A DNA stretch of 64,000 nt from Kryptolebias marmoratus (taxonomy: Eukaryota; Chordata; Actinopteri; Cyprinodontiformes; Rivulidae). Shown here one piece after another: positions 49,813 through 63,430 of the stretch (positions are counted from its first letter, which is position 1; every line of letters begins with the position of its first letter). The notes under the pieces were generated by a model. It was not told the DNA's origin. It ran no database searches and saw only the letters and a program-made list of their open reading frames with translations. The stretch spans positions 20,070,638 to 20,134,637 of the forward strand of contig NC_051444.1 of the NCBI RefSeq assembly GCF_001649575.2, given 5' to 3'. Both the position numbers and the translations under genes were made by a program.

Positions 49813-50940
49813 GTTTTTCCAGACTGCCAGAATTTGGCTCTGGTTTGACTATTAGTTAGCTTTGCTCACACAAAAGGGTGTCTTCCCTGTTTCTGCTCTT
49901 ACTCTTGTTTATGAGTTTCTAAACACTTGATACAACATTGATAAGCCTTTCTAAAACAGTCATAAACCACTTCATACAATGAAGCCAGGTTAACTATTTG
50001 GCAAGATCGACTGGTGTACTTTTACTTATTTAGGTAAATGTCATTTTGCTGATTGCTTAGCTTCCTTTTTTAAATAAATAGCTTCATATGATAAAACAAA
50101 CTTTGTGTCTACAAACCCTCATCATGATGCAGGTATTTTACTATGAAAAATCCAAATAAACAGTGAGAGTAAGAGTGTTGGCATAATCAGATTTTTTTCT
50201 TTTTATAATGCACTGTAACTGATTATTAATAAATTATTTAGAATTTACAGCTAATTTAATACCTTCATTATTAATTATCAGTTAGTAATTTATAAGAGTG
50301 CCCTTACTGTAAAGAGGTACCAGTAAAGTAATAGCTAATAAATAATTTAAAATAAAGTTTCATTGTGCTAATTTGTTACTTTTCATAATTTATGGTTTAT
50401 TGATAGAAAAGGTGTCTCTAAATCAGTTAATGTTATTGACACATGAATGAATCCATATGTAAAGCTCTTTTAGACACGACCACTGCCAAGTCTAATTTTC
50501 AAGCAAACAAACGGATAATTGTGAACTCACATCTTTAAGACAAAGATGGATGTTTGGAGCAGTAGTGTTCATAGAGAATGAAAACCCCGGTTTTCAAATT
50601 TCAGGTATGAAAATAAACACTGTAACAATCATCACACCTCATGTGAGTCACTGTTATGTCAGAAATGTGTTTAACCAAATGCAACAACACAGATGGAATC
50701 AGATGCAGCGCAGAAACAGTTCCATGAATGAATCCCTGATTTCCAGCAGACACATGGATACAAGCCGGGTGTAATAAAATAAGACCCCACTGTAAGTGCA
50801 TCTGTGCCATCTTTCCCAGCCTCGTTCTTCTCTGTGGCATGTTGTGTTTGTGTTATTGTTCTGTCTCACTGAGGAATGCAGACAAATAGAGAGCTAAACC
50901 ACCTACGTTTTCCCTACTAACTTACATCCCTGGAGTAATG

Positions 50941-50963
50941 CACACACACGCACACACACACAC
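50941..50963. repeat. (CA)n microsatellite
   Basis: A CA run with one CG interruption. Confidence 0.85.
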
Positions 50964-51490
50964 AGGCAGCCGGTAGTGCAGTGGAATTTATGGGTCTATT
51001 ATACAGTGCCAGTCAGCTGTCTGTCCAGCCCTCATCTATTCCCATCATGCAGCTGCATGTATAAAGTTTAAACCTCTTCCTGGATGATGTGCACCACAAG
51101 CACAGCTCTCTCAATAAGACTGGATGCTCTGCGAGGGCAGCCCGAGTTTAGCTGCACAGCTGGAGAAAATTCATGGGAAATTGTCTGTCTCGGGTTCCCC
51201 CCCGGGGGCACCGCCGACTACAAGGAGCACATTGCGCTGTCTGGTTCACGACCTTCTCTTTCTGTCATCTTCTACACCACTGTCCTCCTTTATTTCCCCC
51301 GTCTGTGCGCGACACCAGCGCCCAGGAGGAGGAGATCACCCCCCCAAAATAGTGCCTCGTCTGAGATCGGCTGGCTGATGCGGCAGGTGTGGCAAAGGTT
51401 TGACAGTTTTGGAAGAGAGGTGGGAGGATGTGCGCTGGAAATCCTCTGAACAATATCTTTATTTTTACACCTCAGCCCCCCCTACCCCTC

Positions 51491-51491
51491 N
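51491..51491. other. Undetermined base (N)
   Basis: A single N in a C/CA-rich tract, probably a consensus or assembly uncertainty. Confidence 0.95.
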
Positions 51492-52419
51492 CCCACACAC
51501 ACACACACATCACTCACCCCCTGTTTTCGCCCCACAGGAAATGCAAGCAAGCAGCACCTGTGGTTTGCGGTTTTTTTAAGTATCCGAACAACATTTCGAA
51601 GGAGTATTTGAGGTAAGAGTGAAAAGCACGAGCCCTACAATGATCCGAAACCTCAAGAGATGAGGGTCAGATGAAGGAGGGGGTTTAAGGGGGGAGCAGA
51701 GCCAAACTAAAGGCTAAAGTTCCATGTCTCCTCTCTCATCAGGGTAATTACAGTAACGTCTACGACCCTCGGGACAAGAGATATTGTGTGTGCTGTACAC
51801 AGTGATTTGTGTTTGCGTGGGTGTCTGCTTGTTTGCATCGCTTTGAGCCCATGTGACGTTCTCCCTGCAGGATACGAGTCACATTTATCAGACGACGGCG
51901 GGTATAATGTTGTATGTGTACAGAGCAGAAAGTGTGGCTCGACAATGTGCTTCTCACTTGCCGGAGAAACAAGGGACTTTTTTTGAAAGACGTTCCTGTC
52001 AGACTGAAGATTCCTCCGTATGAATAATTCCCTCTGATTTTTTTTTTTTTTTCCTGAAGTTACTTGTGCTGACAAATGCAAGACTCGGGAATGGAGTTCT
52101 CTTGCTTTTCGCACTTTGAATGAGAATCCAACGAGGCTGCTGTGATGTTATGTTGATGTGCTCTGTTTTTAGAAGCTCCCTTTTTTTAAGCATATAGACA
52201 TACCTGTTAAACTTTTGTGTGAAACATAACGAAGCTGACAAACAAAGAAAACTAATCACATGGATGTCAAGCAGTTGGGGGTTTGTGCTTTCAGCTCCTC
52301 GGTTCCCGGCATTTCCCCTAATGACTTCCCATCGGCTTTATCATCGTTTTATAATTGTTTTGTGCCAGAGCAGGAAAGAAAATTGGTGGAATATGGCTGC
52401 TTGTGGGCAAAACCTACTT

Positions 52420-52730
52420 GTACTAATACAGTGCCTTTTCAAGCCAATTAAGGCACAATCTGTGCCCTCATTTACTCATCCACCCATACAGCACTCTTCT
52501 AAACCTCTATAAAGCTGATCTGAATAAATCATTCTATAGAGTCTAATCAGTGCTTTAGATCACATTCATACACAGATGGGGCTCACTGGAGGCAATGAGA
52601 GATTCAGTGTCTTGCCCAGAGACACTTCAACATATGAGACTTCGACATATGGCATACTGGTGGAACTGAACCTCCAACTGTCTTGCTGGATAATGACTGC
52701 TCTAACCACTGAGCCACAGCCGCCCTGATG
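52420..52730 (+). repeat. Dispersed SINE-like repeat, copy 2
   Basis: Partner of 24248-24544 in the same orientation. It keeps a fuller middle (GTGTCTTGCCCAGAGACACTT) that the first copy has partly lost. Confidence 0.7.
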
Positions 52731-54934
52731 TGCAGTGGTGCCAATAAGTGGGGCCAGTGAGTCACATGAGGTGTTAGGAGGAGCAAGGATCTGCACTGCT
52801 GAACTTTGGGACAACAGCGAACAGATTTTATCGAACTCAGCCTCAGATGTTGTTATCTGTTGTTTGGCTGTGTGTCTGTTTCGGTTCCTGTAAGAAAAAA
52901 CAACTAAACAAACTTGAGAAAAAGTAAAACTACATATTTAAAAACCTACTTTAAAAAGGTACAAGTACGCAAAAATACTACTCATTTACAGCAAAACAAG
53001 TAAATGTGACAAGTTACTTTTCACCTCTAAACCCTGGAGACCAGTTTCCAGGATCACAAAGAGTAAACATGCAGAGGATGCAGAGGCAAATTTTAAGCAA
53101 GTGTACATTTTCCCAAATTGGAAGAGTAAATCATTTCCTTCTATCACCTCTATTGTGTTCACTCTCTGCGTACTGAGGCCCAGTAACGACCACTTCTCCC
53201 CAAGGGACACGCCTGTAAGCTACTACAACCAGAGAGGAAGCCATTAAACTATATCCTGCATCTGGTAGTCACAGATCTCTCTAATTAAGTTAGTTGGTTA
53301 TTTTTGACTGGACCGTGGAAGTCCGCCCATTCAGGACTGAGACTGAGCTGCCAGCGGCCCTGCAAACAAGCCCAGTTGTTCAGTCTCATCTCATATCTGA
53401 ACGTTTCAATCTGCAAGCTGCAGCTTTAAACAATCTAATGATGAGGAGGACATACCTGCTGAGGCTGCTGTTACATTTTGTTTAAAAAGAAGGATATATC
53501 TATCCATATGCCAATAAAATTATTAATACAATTCAATTTTAGTCAGTTTTAACAGAAAGCATAAAAGATGATCTACTGAGCCCTTAAAAAAACTTAAAAA
53601 CAAGTGTCTTGATAACCTTTGGTGCAGTAATCTGTGATTAAAAAGCATGTATTTCATCTGTAACTTTGTTTTAGTCAAAATAATCCATGGATTTGCTTTA
53701 TTCAAATTCAAAAATGAGTTGTCTGAGCTCAGATCAGTGGGGCCTACAGCAGGCCATTAAAAAACAAACAAACAGAAGATCTTAATTTGGTCCGTTCACA
53801 GGAAGACAAGCTGATAAAAAGATCTATTGGTCCATTAGTTGATAACTATTATGGATTTATAATCCGATATACTGAAGTGGTCATTTTGGGCCTGGAACAC
53901 TAAAGTGGTGAACAAGGCCCAAACACATTAGAATATTGTCAAAATTAAAAAAAAAAATAGAAAAAAGCATTTCAAAGTTTCAGTTTTCAGTTATCCAGCT
54001 TGTGGGCTCTAAAGCCATTCTGTTTTGCGGATGTGAATATCTATCATATTATCGCTCCACAGAGCCCACTTGTCTTCTTTGATGTCTTGTTCATACATTC
54101 ATCTTGATCTGTATCTCCAGTGTAGGTTGTTGCTCCTGTAATTACTGCCTCCCACTCCGTCTCTCTCACACACAAATCACACAATAAACATGTCCTTTTT
54201 TTGCATTTCATTTTTATTCCTCTATGCATCCCATCCCCATTTATGGAAATTCCTGGGTTCCGTCAGACGGAATCAGCCTCCCCTGCCGGACTGTGGCAGC
54301 TCTCTAGTGTTTCAGAGGATTTCCATATGAGTCGAGTAATTATGTGGAGCTATTCGGCCTACGCTCTGAGACACCGTGCCATGGGTGGCAGACTGACCGC
54401 AGTTCGTTTAAAGGTCAACAAGTAAACACGCGTATCGTCTTTCATACAGTTCTGTTCTACTTATGGGTGTGTCTGTCACTGTACTCTGTGTGTGTCCGGG
54501 TATGTGGAGCCATGAAATGCGGAGCCTCACAGAATCCCTTTAAGGAGCACTGAATGAATTACCGGGAAGGAAATAATAAATAAAAGTTTTCATCGTTGTT
54601 AGTCATCTTCAGGTTTAATTCAACCACTTTCTCTAAGAGGATCAATTGTGATTTGTCACTCAGCTGGTGGACTGCAGGTAGAAATGAAGGGATGGAGATT
54701 TCCTTGGTATTAAGTGAGATGGATTCACGAGTGAATAAAACTGGTTAAAATAAACTCAAACAAATCAGGACTTTATTACCATCAAAAACGAATCTAACCA
54801 GCCGTTATCTGTAGCCACCAAATCCTGTTCGAAGTTGTATGGAGCTGCGTATCTCAGGCAGTCAAGAAGTGAAGAACTCCCTGAACAGGTTATCACAAGG
54901 CAGCAGAGATACGAGACAAATACCCAAGCATGCT

Positions 54935-55120
54935 CACTCTCACACCTAAGATCAGTGTAGACTCTTCAGTCACCCCAACCTGCATGTTTTGGACTGTGGG
55001 AGGAAACCAGAGCACCAATCAAAACCCCACACAGGCACAGGGAGGACATGTCAACTTAGAGAAAGGTCACTGTCAAGATTTGAACCTTCAGGTTAGGAGG
55101 CATCACAGAGCAGCCCCAAA
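54935..55120. repeat. Dispersed repeat (GGACTGTGGGAGGAAACC type)
   Basis: CCAACCTGCATGTTTTGGAC, TGTGGGAGGAAACCAGAG and a GAGGACATGTCAACT block match the right half of the common fish repeat also seen at 63.4-63.7 kb. Confidence 0.65.
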
Positions 55121-57824
55121 ATGAGCAAATAAATCAAATTTATCAAGATTTAAAGTGCATTATTGTGTGAAAATAACCAGTAAAATTTAATGTCACAACT
55201 AAGGTGGCACTATTTTGTGATCTGTGCAGCCAATTCTTTCTTATAGATCCTTCAGTAACACCTTCTGCTGCTGCATGCAGAAGTATTACACAAGGATGAA
55301 GCTGTATATGAACTTAGCATTATTAGTTTTTAAATCATTACATTAAATAACTGTAAGGAAGGCTGCTGTAACACGAAAATAAAGATGTTCTTTGCTCTTC
55401 TTTTGCACTCATGTAAAGGTTTAAACCAATTTTAAAATGACAGATTTTAGCTGTAATTTTCAGGAACTTTTTCCCTTTGTTTAATAAATGAAATCTTTTT
55501 TAGAAACTGAACACCATGAGCATATTTACTGCAACATTTTCAAAGCAGTCTTGTGTGGGGTTTGTTTGTTTGAGTTGGCACTTAGGAACATGATGATAAA
55601 TATTTTCAAATATTTTTACTTATTTAAAGAGTACAAAATTAACTTGGGTTCTTTTTTTTAAAAATTTTCCCCATAATGGATAAAAAAAAGTGTTTTCTTT
55701 ATACAAAATAAAAAAGTTGTTGTCAATAGGAAAGTGTGTCTTCAAACTTTGAGAAAGTGCTGCAGGAAGAAAAAAAGGACAGAAAAAAACTTGCTACATT
55801 GTTTAAAGGATCCGGTTAGTCTCTTTTTTGCTCTTGCCGAAGCCCAATCTGTGAACACAAAGCCACAACAAGAATAAAGACTTTGAAAAGTGGGACAAAG
55901 ATCTGAAACAAAAGGTAAAATAAAAAAATAAAACCCAGCTTGCTTGACTGACAGGTGATGTCTTTGCTGTGCAGTTCATAATCCAGGTGGATTTCCTTCT
56001 GTTTACATACGTGCCTGCAACTTTGTCTATGTTCTTATGCTACTGACTTGTTTGCAAAAAAAGCAGTGACAAGTGTCCTTTAAAAACCTCTGCCTGGATC
56101 CTGCTGTATTTACCTCCATCCGTCAGTGACATGATGTTTGGGATTTATCACTACGGATTTCCTACAACTCTGCTTCCTTGATTTACTCGGATTCAGCAGG
56201 GAGAAACAGCATTTCTACTTTTATTTGCTGCTCGGTCGGCAATGAGTTTAGTAGCGTTTATGGATACCTTCTCAGTGTGCATTTCGGTAAAATGGTACCA
56301 AAGAACAAACAAGGCAGCAAGACAGGAAAAGAACAAAACCATGATGGATGGGAAGGTCAGAAGGTGGAGAGGAGCCTCGAGGAGAAAAGGAGGTTAAAAG
56401 CGGGCGGATGAATGAGGGGAGACAGACGAGGGCGGAAGAGGAAAGAGAGGGGCGATTATCTGACCACCGTGGTTCCACGCCAGTGGCTTTCTAAGTGGGG
56501 GTCCTCCAGCAAAATGAGCAAAGGCCTTAATTAATGTAATGATTCCTATTAGGTGAAGTGTTCTGACAGTAACCTTCATCACACCCGTCGTATTTATCCT
56601 GTCCATCATGTGGATTTCCATACAGCACAAATATGAAGATGTCCCATTGCCATAAAATCTACGTCTCTCTCGCTGAGTGGCTTGAAAAAAGCTGCATAAA
56701 AGTTACGGTGAAATGGCTAAACTACTAAAAATTTGAACACATTGTCAGAAGGGTCACATACAAGAACAGCTCAATAAAGTGGTCACTAAAGAATTTTGCA
56801 TCACAGGCCGGTTTTATACAAGAAAGCTGCCCAATGGACTTGTGGGGGGAAAGTAGTTCTCCACCAAAGTTAGTGTTTCACTCACTTTTGTTAGGGTTTG
56901 CTAGTATGTGAAAAATTACTGTTATTGAATCAAGCACAGGGAAGAGGTGTAAACAGTAGTAGTAGTAGCCTGTAGACTTCTGCATATTTTAGAATAGGCA
57001 GCTTTAATCTGAACCATTCATACTTGAATAGTCTTCACATAAGTTTTTTTTTACCAAAGAACAGAGTAAAAATTTCTGTGATAGAGTTGCTATGTGTGTT
57101 ACACCTATTACATTTCAGTCTGTCATTCTTCAGTGTAAGAAAAAAACAAAAAACAAAACTATGCTGAGTTAAAAACTAATTTATTTCAAAGCGTAACAGT
57201 GTAGTTTTTTTTTGCACCAGCAGCCACTTCAGCTAAATGATTGAGCTGACTGAGATACCCAAGGGCATAACTCAGCTTGGCAAATCTAATGGGGAGGTCA
57301 TAGGTCATACCAATTCATTACGACCAGGTGGGATTGAGTAAATGATAGAGTGACACACATACACAAGCAAACACACACAAATATAAACACATAAAGTGGC
57401 AGCTTTTTAATGTGACCCGTTCTCCCTCAGTAAGTCAGACTGGACAGGAGCTGATGCCTGATAACAATGTGTGACCTTCAAGTAGAAGCTGTTAAAGCTG
57501 AATTTATTTATAGACCCGGTTTTTGTTTTAGCTCACTTTCTTAAGAAGAAGAAGAAAAAAATCCTTCCTTCCTTTTTTATCCTCTCCTATACATCCCCCT
57601 GAAATTGTTCAATCTCATCTGCTTAAGAGCTGCTATGTGACATTATGGGTGGAAAAGCGTTGCTTTACATATTTTCTTCACATCGTAATGGATATTTAGA
57701 CATTTGGGAGCGGGCTGGGGGAGGTGGTGGAAACATAAAAATAGGAGTGGAGAAGAGGAGGAAGAGGCTCAGATGACATCACCTCCTTCCTCTTACAGTG
57801 ATACTTGTGAGTACGTGCTGCTAC

Positions 57825-57931
57825 CTGAGGAAGTCGTGTTCACGTAGCATCTCTGCAACTATGGCCATCGCTGCGAGAGCGGTGCACCTCTGGGCTCTGG
57901 ACACTTTGTCAACATAATCCCAAAGAGCCAT
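57825..57931 (-). CDS. Candidate coding exon, gene unknown
   Basis: On the minus strand an ATG at 57931 opens 35 codons plus AG and ends at a possible donor GTAGCA. The peptide is MALWDYVDKVSRAQRCTALA followed by AMAIVAEMLREHDFLR. It looks like a real amphipathic helical protein segment and is GC-rich in an AT-rich setting. The codon before the ATG is TAG, which could also be the splice acceptor AG, so the exon may be first or internal. I do not recognise the family. The plus strand is also open here, but with a less protein-like sequence. No companion exons were identified on either side. Confidence 0.4.
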
Positions 57932-59330
57932 CTAATACATGTGAGCAGCAAAATAGTCAGTCACGATGCAGCATCATTCAGTTGGAGCCTTGATTTAACA
58001 CAATGTGATTCAATGCAATACAATATAAAACTAGCATTCGGTAAAGGAATGCATATCACCCGCCGCCTTGCATGGCATAGTTTTAAATAAAGATCTTCTA
58101 TGATCTGTTAGGGCTTGGAATATGTTTTGAGGATGACTCTCAGCTACTACCAAATCAAATTATAGCTCAGTATCTGAAAAATGGACTGAATTATAGCTAT
58201 TTTGTGTTTGCTAAGATTGATTATTTATGGCTATCTTGAATCTGGTTTAGTCCAGGAGTCAATCAGTTGTAGACATAAAACCAATACTACTGTCTGGGAG
58301 TTTTATTCAAATGTGTTTCCAGATTCATGAGATTTTTTGCTAACACGGAGACAAACGGACAATTAAACACACACACAGACAAAGGCAATTACATGATCCC
58401 CTGCCTTCCATGGCAGTGGGCGATAAAAATAATGTCCTAGTTTAATGACAACTCGCTGGAGTAATTGGATCATGGCTTGTTTTATTTGTTTTAAAGGGCT
58501 GGTTTTGGTGATAAAAACACGATTAATAATGTACTGACATATCTATTTTCTTTGCTTTTTTACATTTAACTTCACAATTATGCAGTCACGATTCAGAGTT
58601 TTAAATCACTGCATATATATATTTAATACTCACATATGTAGGACAAATGTCCACCACAGCTTAGACAGAATTTATGGGAAAACTAGCATCCATCATCTGT
58701 GGTTTTCAACCCAACAAGGCCAACATGTATCCATAAGACAGACACAAAATTCATGTGTTTACAACTCTGATATGCAATAAATCAATCAGGAGAGCATGTG
58801 TGCCTTTAAGAGCAGCTAAATTACAACATATTGCAGTGTTTTTTGCACTTACGAACGTGTTGCTGACATCCTGTGACCCATCAACCTGTCTGTTCCTGCC
58901 ATGGACACCAAGACAGGCTAATGGGTCTGTTTTTGTTTTCTTGAAAATCTTGAAATTAAAACAGTTTCAGCTGCAGCCAGTGAAAGGAAAAGTTGTTTCT
59001 CAGCTGTCTACAGCCGTTTGACCAGGACTGCATACAATCCATATCCTCCCGCTGTCCCACCCCAGCTGTGTTTACTGTGTGCTACTGTGTTTGATTCCCG
59101 TGACCTGTACAGACAGGAGATCCTGGGAGAGACAGCACATGAATACACTCTCTCGCACACAGAAACATAAACTGAAGGCCAGGACAGATAAGAACAATCA
59201 ATTGCTGCTGTAGTAATAATAATATAATCTTTGTGCTCTCTGGAACAGCCTGATGTAATTATTTTTTTTAGCATTTAGAAATTGGTTTGTTCTTTTTCTG
59301 AACACTTAATCATCCTATAGAGGAAAGAGT

Positions 59331-59335
<5 letters not shown>

Positions 59336-59374
<39 letters not shown>
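59336..59374. repeat. (GT)n microsatellite, the longest in the window
   Basis: An uninterrupted GT run of about 19 units. Confidence 0.95.
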
Positions 59375-59375
<1 letters not shown>

Positions 59376-60468
59376 TGTTCACATTCTCCTCAGCTGTTCA
59401 TTCTATTTATTTTACAATAAGTGAGCCTGTTGCATAAAAAAAAATACAGTATGTTCACTCACCCTATTCTCCATTCTCTGAATGTATTTTAATCACTTTT
59501 CTGTCTTTAGATTTTTTTGTGTGTGCGTTAGCTCTGCTCCTCCGGCTATATTTTCCTACATTTTATCACGACATGCACATATCTAAGGAGGTCAAACAGG
59601 GGTCCATGCTTCTCCGAGGTGGAAGCCAAAGATCATCGGGGGTACAAGTGGTTTTCACTGCAAGGAGCTTGTTTAATTTAAATTTGCAAAATCATAATCG
59701 ATTCAGTGGATTGTTAAAAGCCTAAGGCCTGATGAAGCATATTAATTCTGCGCAGAGGTACATTTGACAAAACTGTGTTTTATAAAATAAAAACTAACAT
59801 TTGACCAAATCATTACATAAAACTTTGCTGACACATTCACTCTTTATAAAGTGACCAACAAGAAAAAACTGTGAGTTCAATTTAACATCCTGGGCATCCA
59901 GACAGACTCACTCAGTTTAAGCTCATAGTGAACTCCACTTATCTTCACTGCTCTTCTCACAATAAATATTTCTAAGAATGATTGTCTGTTGTGCGAGAAA
60001 AAAAAATGAAAATAACAAAGACAACTATTTAAAACAACTGGTGAGCAGAATGGCTGGAAAATATGGAAAGATTTGTGAATCAAAGGACTTGAGGAGACAA
60101 GGGAGCTGCAGAAATGGGCCAGGTCGTTTTGTTCAGATTAATTGTACAAAATGGTTTTTATTAGGAAGAAATCAGTCCCAGAGTTTTAGGAGACAAGGAA
60201 AGCAGTGAGGTCACTGCCTGTAACCTTTGAATTTAATCTTTGTGGCGAGGTGATTTAAAGTTGAGGGCCTTTCCCCCTGAAACCACATGCATGTGTGTGT
60301 TTGTGCAAGTGCCAGTGGGTGTGTGTGTGTGACTGTATGGAGGCACTGTGCTTTCTTTAAACAATTTACCAGAAGTATCATAAATCTGTCTTTGAGAGAA
60401 TGAATGCATACAAGACAAGTTTTTTTTGTGCAATAAACTAAAAAAATGACTAATATTTCAGGAAGACA

Positions 60469-60492
60469 GTGTGTGTGTGTGTGTGTGTGTGT
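60469..60492. repeat. (GT)n microsatellite
   Basis: A GT run of about 12 units. Frames coding CVCVCV peptides across it are artefacts. Confidence 0.9.
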
Positions 60493-60783
60493 TTGTGCTG
60501 CTCATTGACCTCAGCAGAACAGAGAAACCCACAGAAGCGTTATATACACAGTGTCTGCGCACGAGGAACAAGCGTCACCTTGGACAATTTCAGAGGCATG
60601 TGTCCTTACTCAGCCTTTTTGTTTGTGCATGTACACACATTTATAAACACAAGAGGACATAGGAGACGCCATGGCTGCATTAGTTTGTCTGTGACAAAGG
60701 CGGTCATTATTAGAACAGTTGCTGCTGATGCGGACCTTCATTTCAACCTGACTAATGGCTCCCTGTCGCCCACACACACTTCT

Positions 60784-60804
60784 ACACACACACACACACA
60801 CACA
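60784..60804. repeat. (CA)n microsatellite
   Basis: A CA run of about ten units. Confidence 0.9.
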
Positions 60805-62339
60805 GGCACACAGATAATTATACATTCCAGGGACACATTGTCTCAGTTAACCGGGTCTCGGTGGGTCTCCGTCCGTCCATCGCTCTTTGTCTGACTACAA
60901 CTCTTGTTAAGTGTCCTCACAGTAATCACACGCACAGACATGGGACAGCTTACATTCATTAATTAATCTCTCATTAACTGCATGTAGCCTGTAGTGCAAA
61001 GCGAGGATGCCAAAGTTGAATAAATCCGAAACCCACATTATGCTGTGTGTGAAGCTCTTCACACACACGCTGTTCTGGATTTGTTGGTGAAATCTAAGGA
61101 TATAGGTTTTATTGTTTAGTAATTTCAGACAACATTTGATTAGGTTTGCAGTCTGTAAGCAAGACAGTTCCCTGTTTGAACTTTAGCCAGGTATTTCTTT
61201 GTGGAGGCTGCTACCTGTGGAGGTTTTCTACAGGTGCTCTGGATTCCTCTCCTAAACCAAAAACGTTAGTTGGCGGTTTTACGTGGACATTAAGTTTGAG
61301 CATAATCATTCATTTTTGTTGGCTTTGATGGACTGTGGACTTGTTTGGGTGTTTCTACCTCACTACAAACCCAGGGAAAAAAAAGGACAAATGTGAAATA
61401 CAGGGATGAAACTCATTTTTGTTCTATTTCACAGAAGTCAAATAAAAGAACACTCTAAACAGGGCAGTACAAGATTAAAAATTGTTAAATTCACTTTAAA
61501 TATGAACAAATATGTAAAGTATTATTATAGCAACAACTGTTAGAAAAATGTAAATAAAAATATAATCAAATGAAAAATGATGAAGCTTATTTTGTTGTTG
61601 TTGTTGGTTTAAATCAAACCAAGTGTCAACAAATGCTTACGACAATATATATATAAAATAAATACACCACAAATTCAAGTTTCACAAAACACTGAACTTG
61701 ATTGGCTTTGAAGTGAGTGAACTGAATGTTCTGTGACTTTTCTGCAAAGAACATCTCGGCACAATGAACTTCCCCTAATCTTGTCGTCACCTTGAGGGTC
61801 ACCGGGTCATCAGCACAGAGGGGCTGTGCGGGCTGATACAGTGATGTGTTTCAGGACATGTTTCCAGCAACTCCCACTGATAGCACAAGTAGATGTTTTG
61901 AACCCTCCACCCTCCGTTTGTTATCTCGAACTCAACTCCTACAACCTAAAATCAAAACAGGTTCAGACAGAATGAAAACCTTCACTTCAAATAAATGCAA
62001 AAAGCAGTAATTCTTTTCCTTTTATTGGCTTTTATGTTGCTTCAGGCAGGAATTTAGGGCTTGTACTGTGGTCAGTTGTGAAAAAAAAGTGTTTTAGGGG
62101 ATTATAATTACAGTTAAAAAACTGTTTCTCTAAGGACAACTAAAAGAATTTTTTGACTCCCCTTAACAATTCATAGTGTTGATAAAGAATTTTAGGAATC
62201 TGAAGGACTTCCAGTGCCTTAAGGAGAAAAGCGAAAGCCTGAGCTGAACAATCTTTATCCCTCAGACACGGTAAGGGTTAAATCTGATACACACCTTAAG
62301 ACATGTTTCTAAAAAAGTAGAACAACAAAAAAAGCAAAC

Positions 62340-63180
62340 TGAAACACTTTATGAACGGGTATCAGGTGTTCCTCTTCTACCGATCCCCCTCAGGGTTGGG
62401 TCTTTTCCCCACTTTTATTTATTTTATATACAAATGATTGTCAAATCCATCATGATGGGCGACATGTCATTAAATCTGCTGAATATTCTGTCAGTCTATC
62501 CCTCTTCAGCAGTCATGACTCAGAGCATAGGCCTGTGGTGAGTGAATTTATGAGTTGGTGCAATTAATCTTTTTTTTTACATCATTGTGGCAAAAAAATA
62601 AAAAAAATTATATATTGATTTTAGTAAAAAAACCCACTGCCGTCATGTCTCTTTTATAAATGACTAATCTGTTGAGGGAGTGCAGCAGCATAAATACCTT
62701 AAGACTGTGACTGAAAGTAAACTTGTGTTTAAAGGCTCATCAGCATAAGCACTATTATTGCAGTCTTTAAAGTTTTAACGCTGATGCACTTTTTATCAAA
62801 CGACTTTGCTTTTGCTTTATCACTTTTTATGTTCTCTTTCATCTGTTGGCACAGGTCATTTTCTATGAAACAAAAACAAAGCCTGCAAGGAACTGTGAAG
62901 CTGTGCGGTAAAATTGCTGCAAGTTCCTTCCAGGATATCAGCGACTTGCAAAAGGTCAGATCTTTGAAAAAAAAAACAAAAAAACTCTATTTTGTCTGCA
63001 TCGAGACTTCCATTGAGGAAAACATTTGTTAGGATTCCATCAGGGCGAAGATACACTCTGCCACGATGTAGAACAAACTGGTTCAGGAAGTGTTTTATTC
63101 CATCTGCTATCAGCCTTCAAAATTCTATTATGTGAATCGAATTGCCCAGTGGGGATAATAAAGTTACCTTGAATCTTGAA
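62340..63180 (+). mobile_element. 5'-truncated LINE 3' fragment (reverse transcriptase C-terminal part)
   Basis: On the plus strand, broken frames read PQGWVFSPLLFILYTNDCQ (RT motif region) near 62.39-62.44 kb. HDGRHVIKSAEYS follows, where FADDS is expected, so the catalytic YxDD-type motif is lost. Next come HDSEHRPVVSEFMSWCN, SFICWHRSFSMKQK, VKLCGKIAASSFQDISDLQK and PSGRRYTLPRCRTNWFRK near 63.04-63.10 kb. The tail GATAATAAAGTTACCTTGAA plus a duplicated TTGAATC marks the 3' end. This is the usual dead-on-arrival LINE copy. Its tail resembles that of the minus-strand LINE at 40.2 kb. Confidence 0.8.
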
Positions 63181-63364
63181 TCCGAGATACCAGAACATCT
63201 TTTAAGCATTGTGAGAAGGTTTGACATCATTTCAAATGAATAAAAACTTTACTTTCTTTAATTTACCTGGAATGTGTTGCAGGCCTGAAATGCAGGAACG
63301 ATTGTCTAATAAGTAAAATGAAACTGAAGAAATTAAACAGGAAAAATTTAGGATTTCTTTAATA

Positions 63365-63430
63365 TCCATCCATCCATCCATCCATCCATCCATCCATCCA
63401 TCCATCCATCCATCCATCCATCCATCCATC
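63365..63430. repeat. (CCAT)n microsatellite
   Basis: About 16 units of TCCA/CCAT. The MDGWMDGW frame on the other strand is an artefact of this run. Confidence 0.97.

Larger units (their letters stand above)
48611..57824. other. Gene-poor stretch
   Basis: No gene is supported. It contains dispersed repeats at 49.58, 52.42 and 54.93 kb, a CA run near 50.94 kb, one undetermined base (51491) inside a C/CA-rich stretch, and GC-richer blocks near 51.1-51.4 and 54.24-54.42 kb. Confidence 0.4.
57932..62339. other. Gene-poor stretch with microsatellites
   Basis: No supported gene. GT/CA runs lie at 59336-59374, 60469-60492 and 60784-60804. A block with ATTCATTAATTAATCTC and CATTAACTGCATG near 60.95-60.99 kb has homeodomain-like sites. 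Confidence 0.4.

Noticed and set aside
51084..51449. 121-codon plus-strand frame in a GC-rich block
   Set aside because: No homologous motif or splice context; more likely a non-coding GC-rich block.
51862..51985. Possible exon after CTGCAG with a Cys-containing peptide
   Set aside because: Open in more than one frame, lacks a clear donor, and peptide not recognised.
63232..63429. MDGWMDGW repeat protein
   Set aside because: Translation of the CCAT microsatellite.
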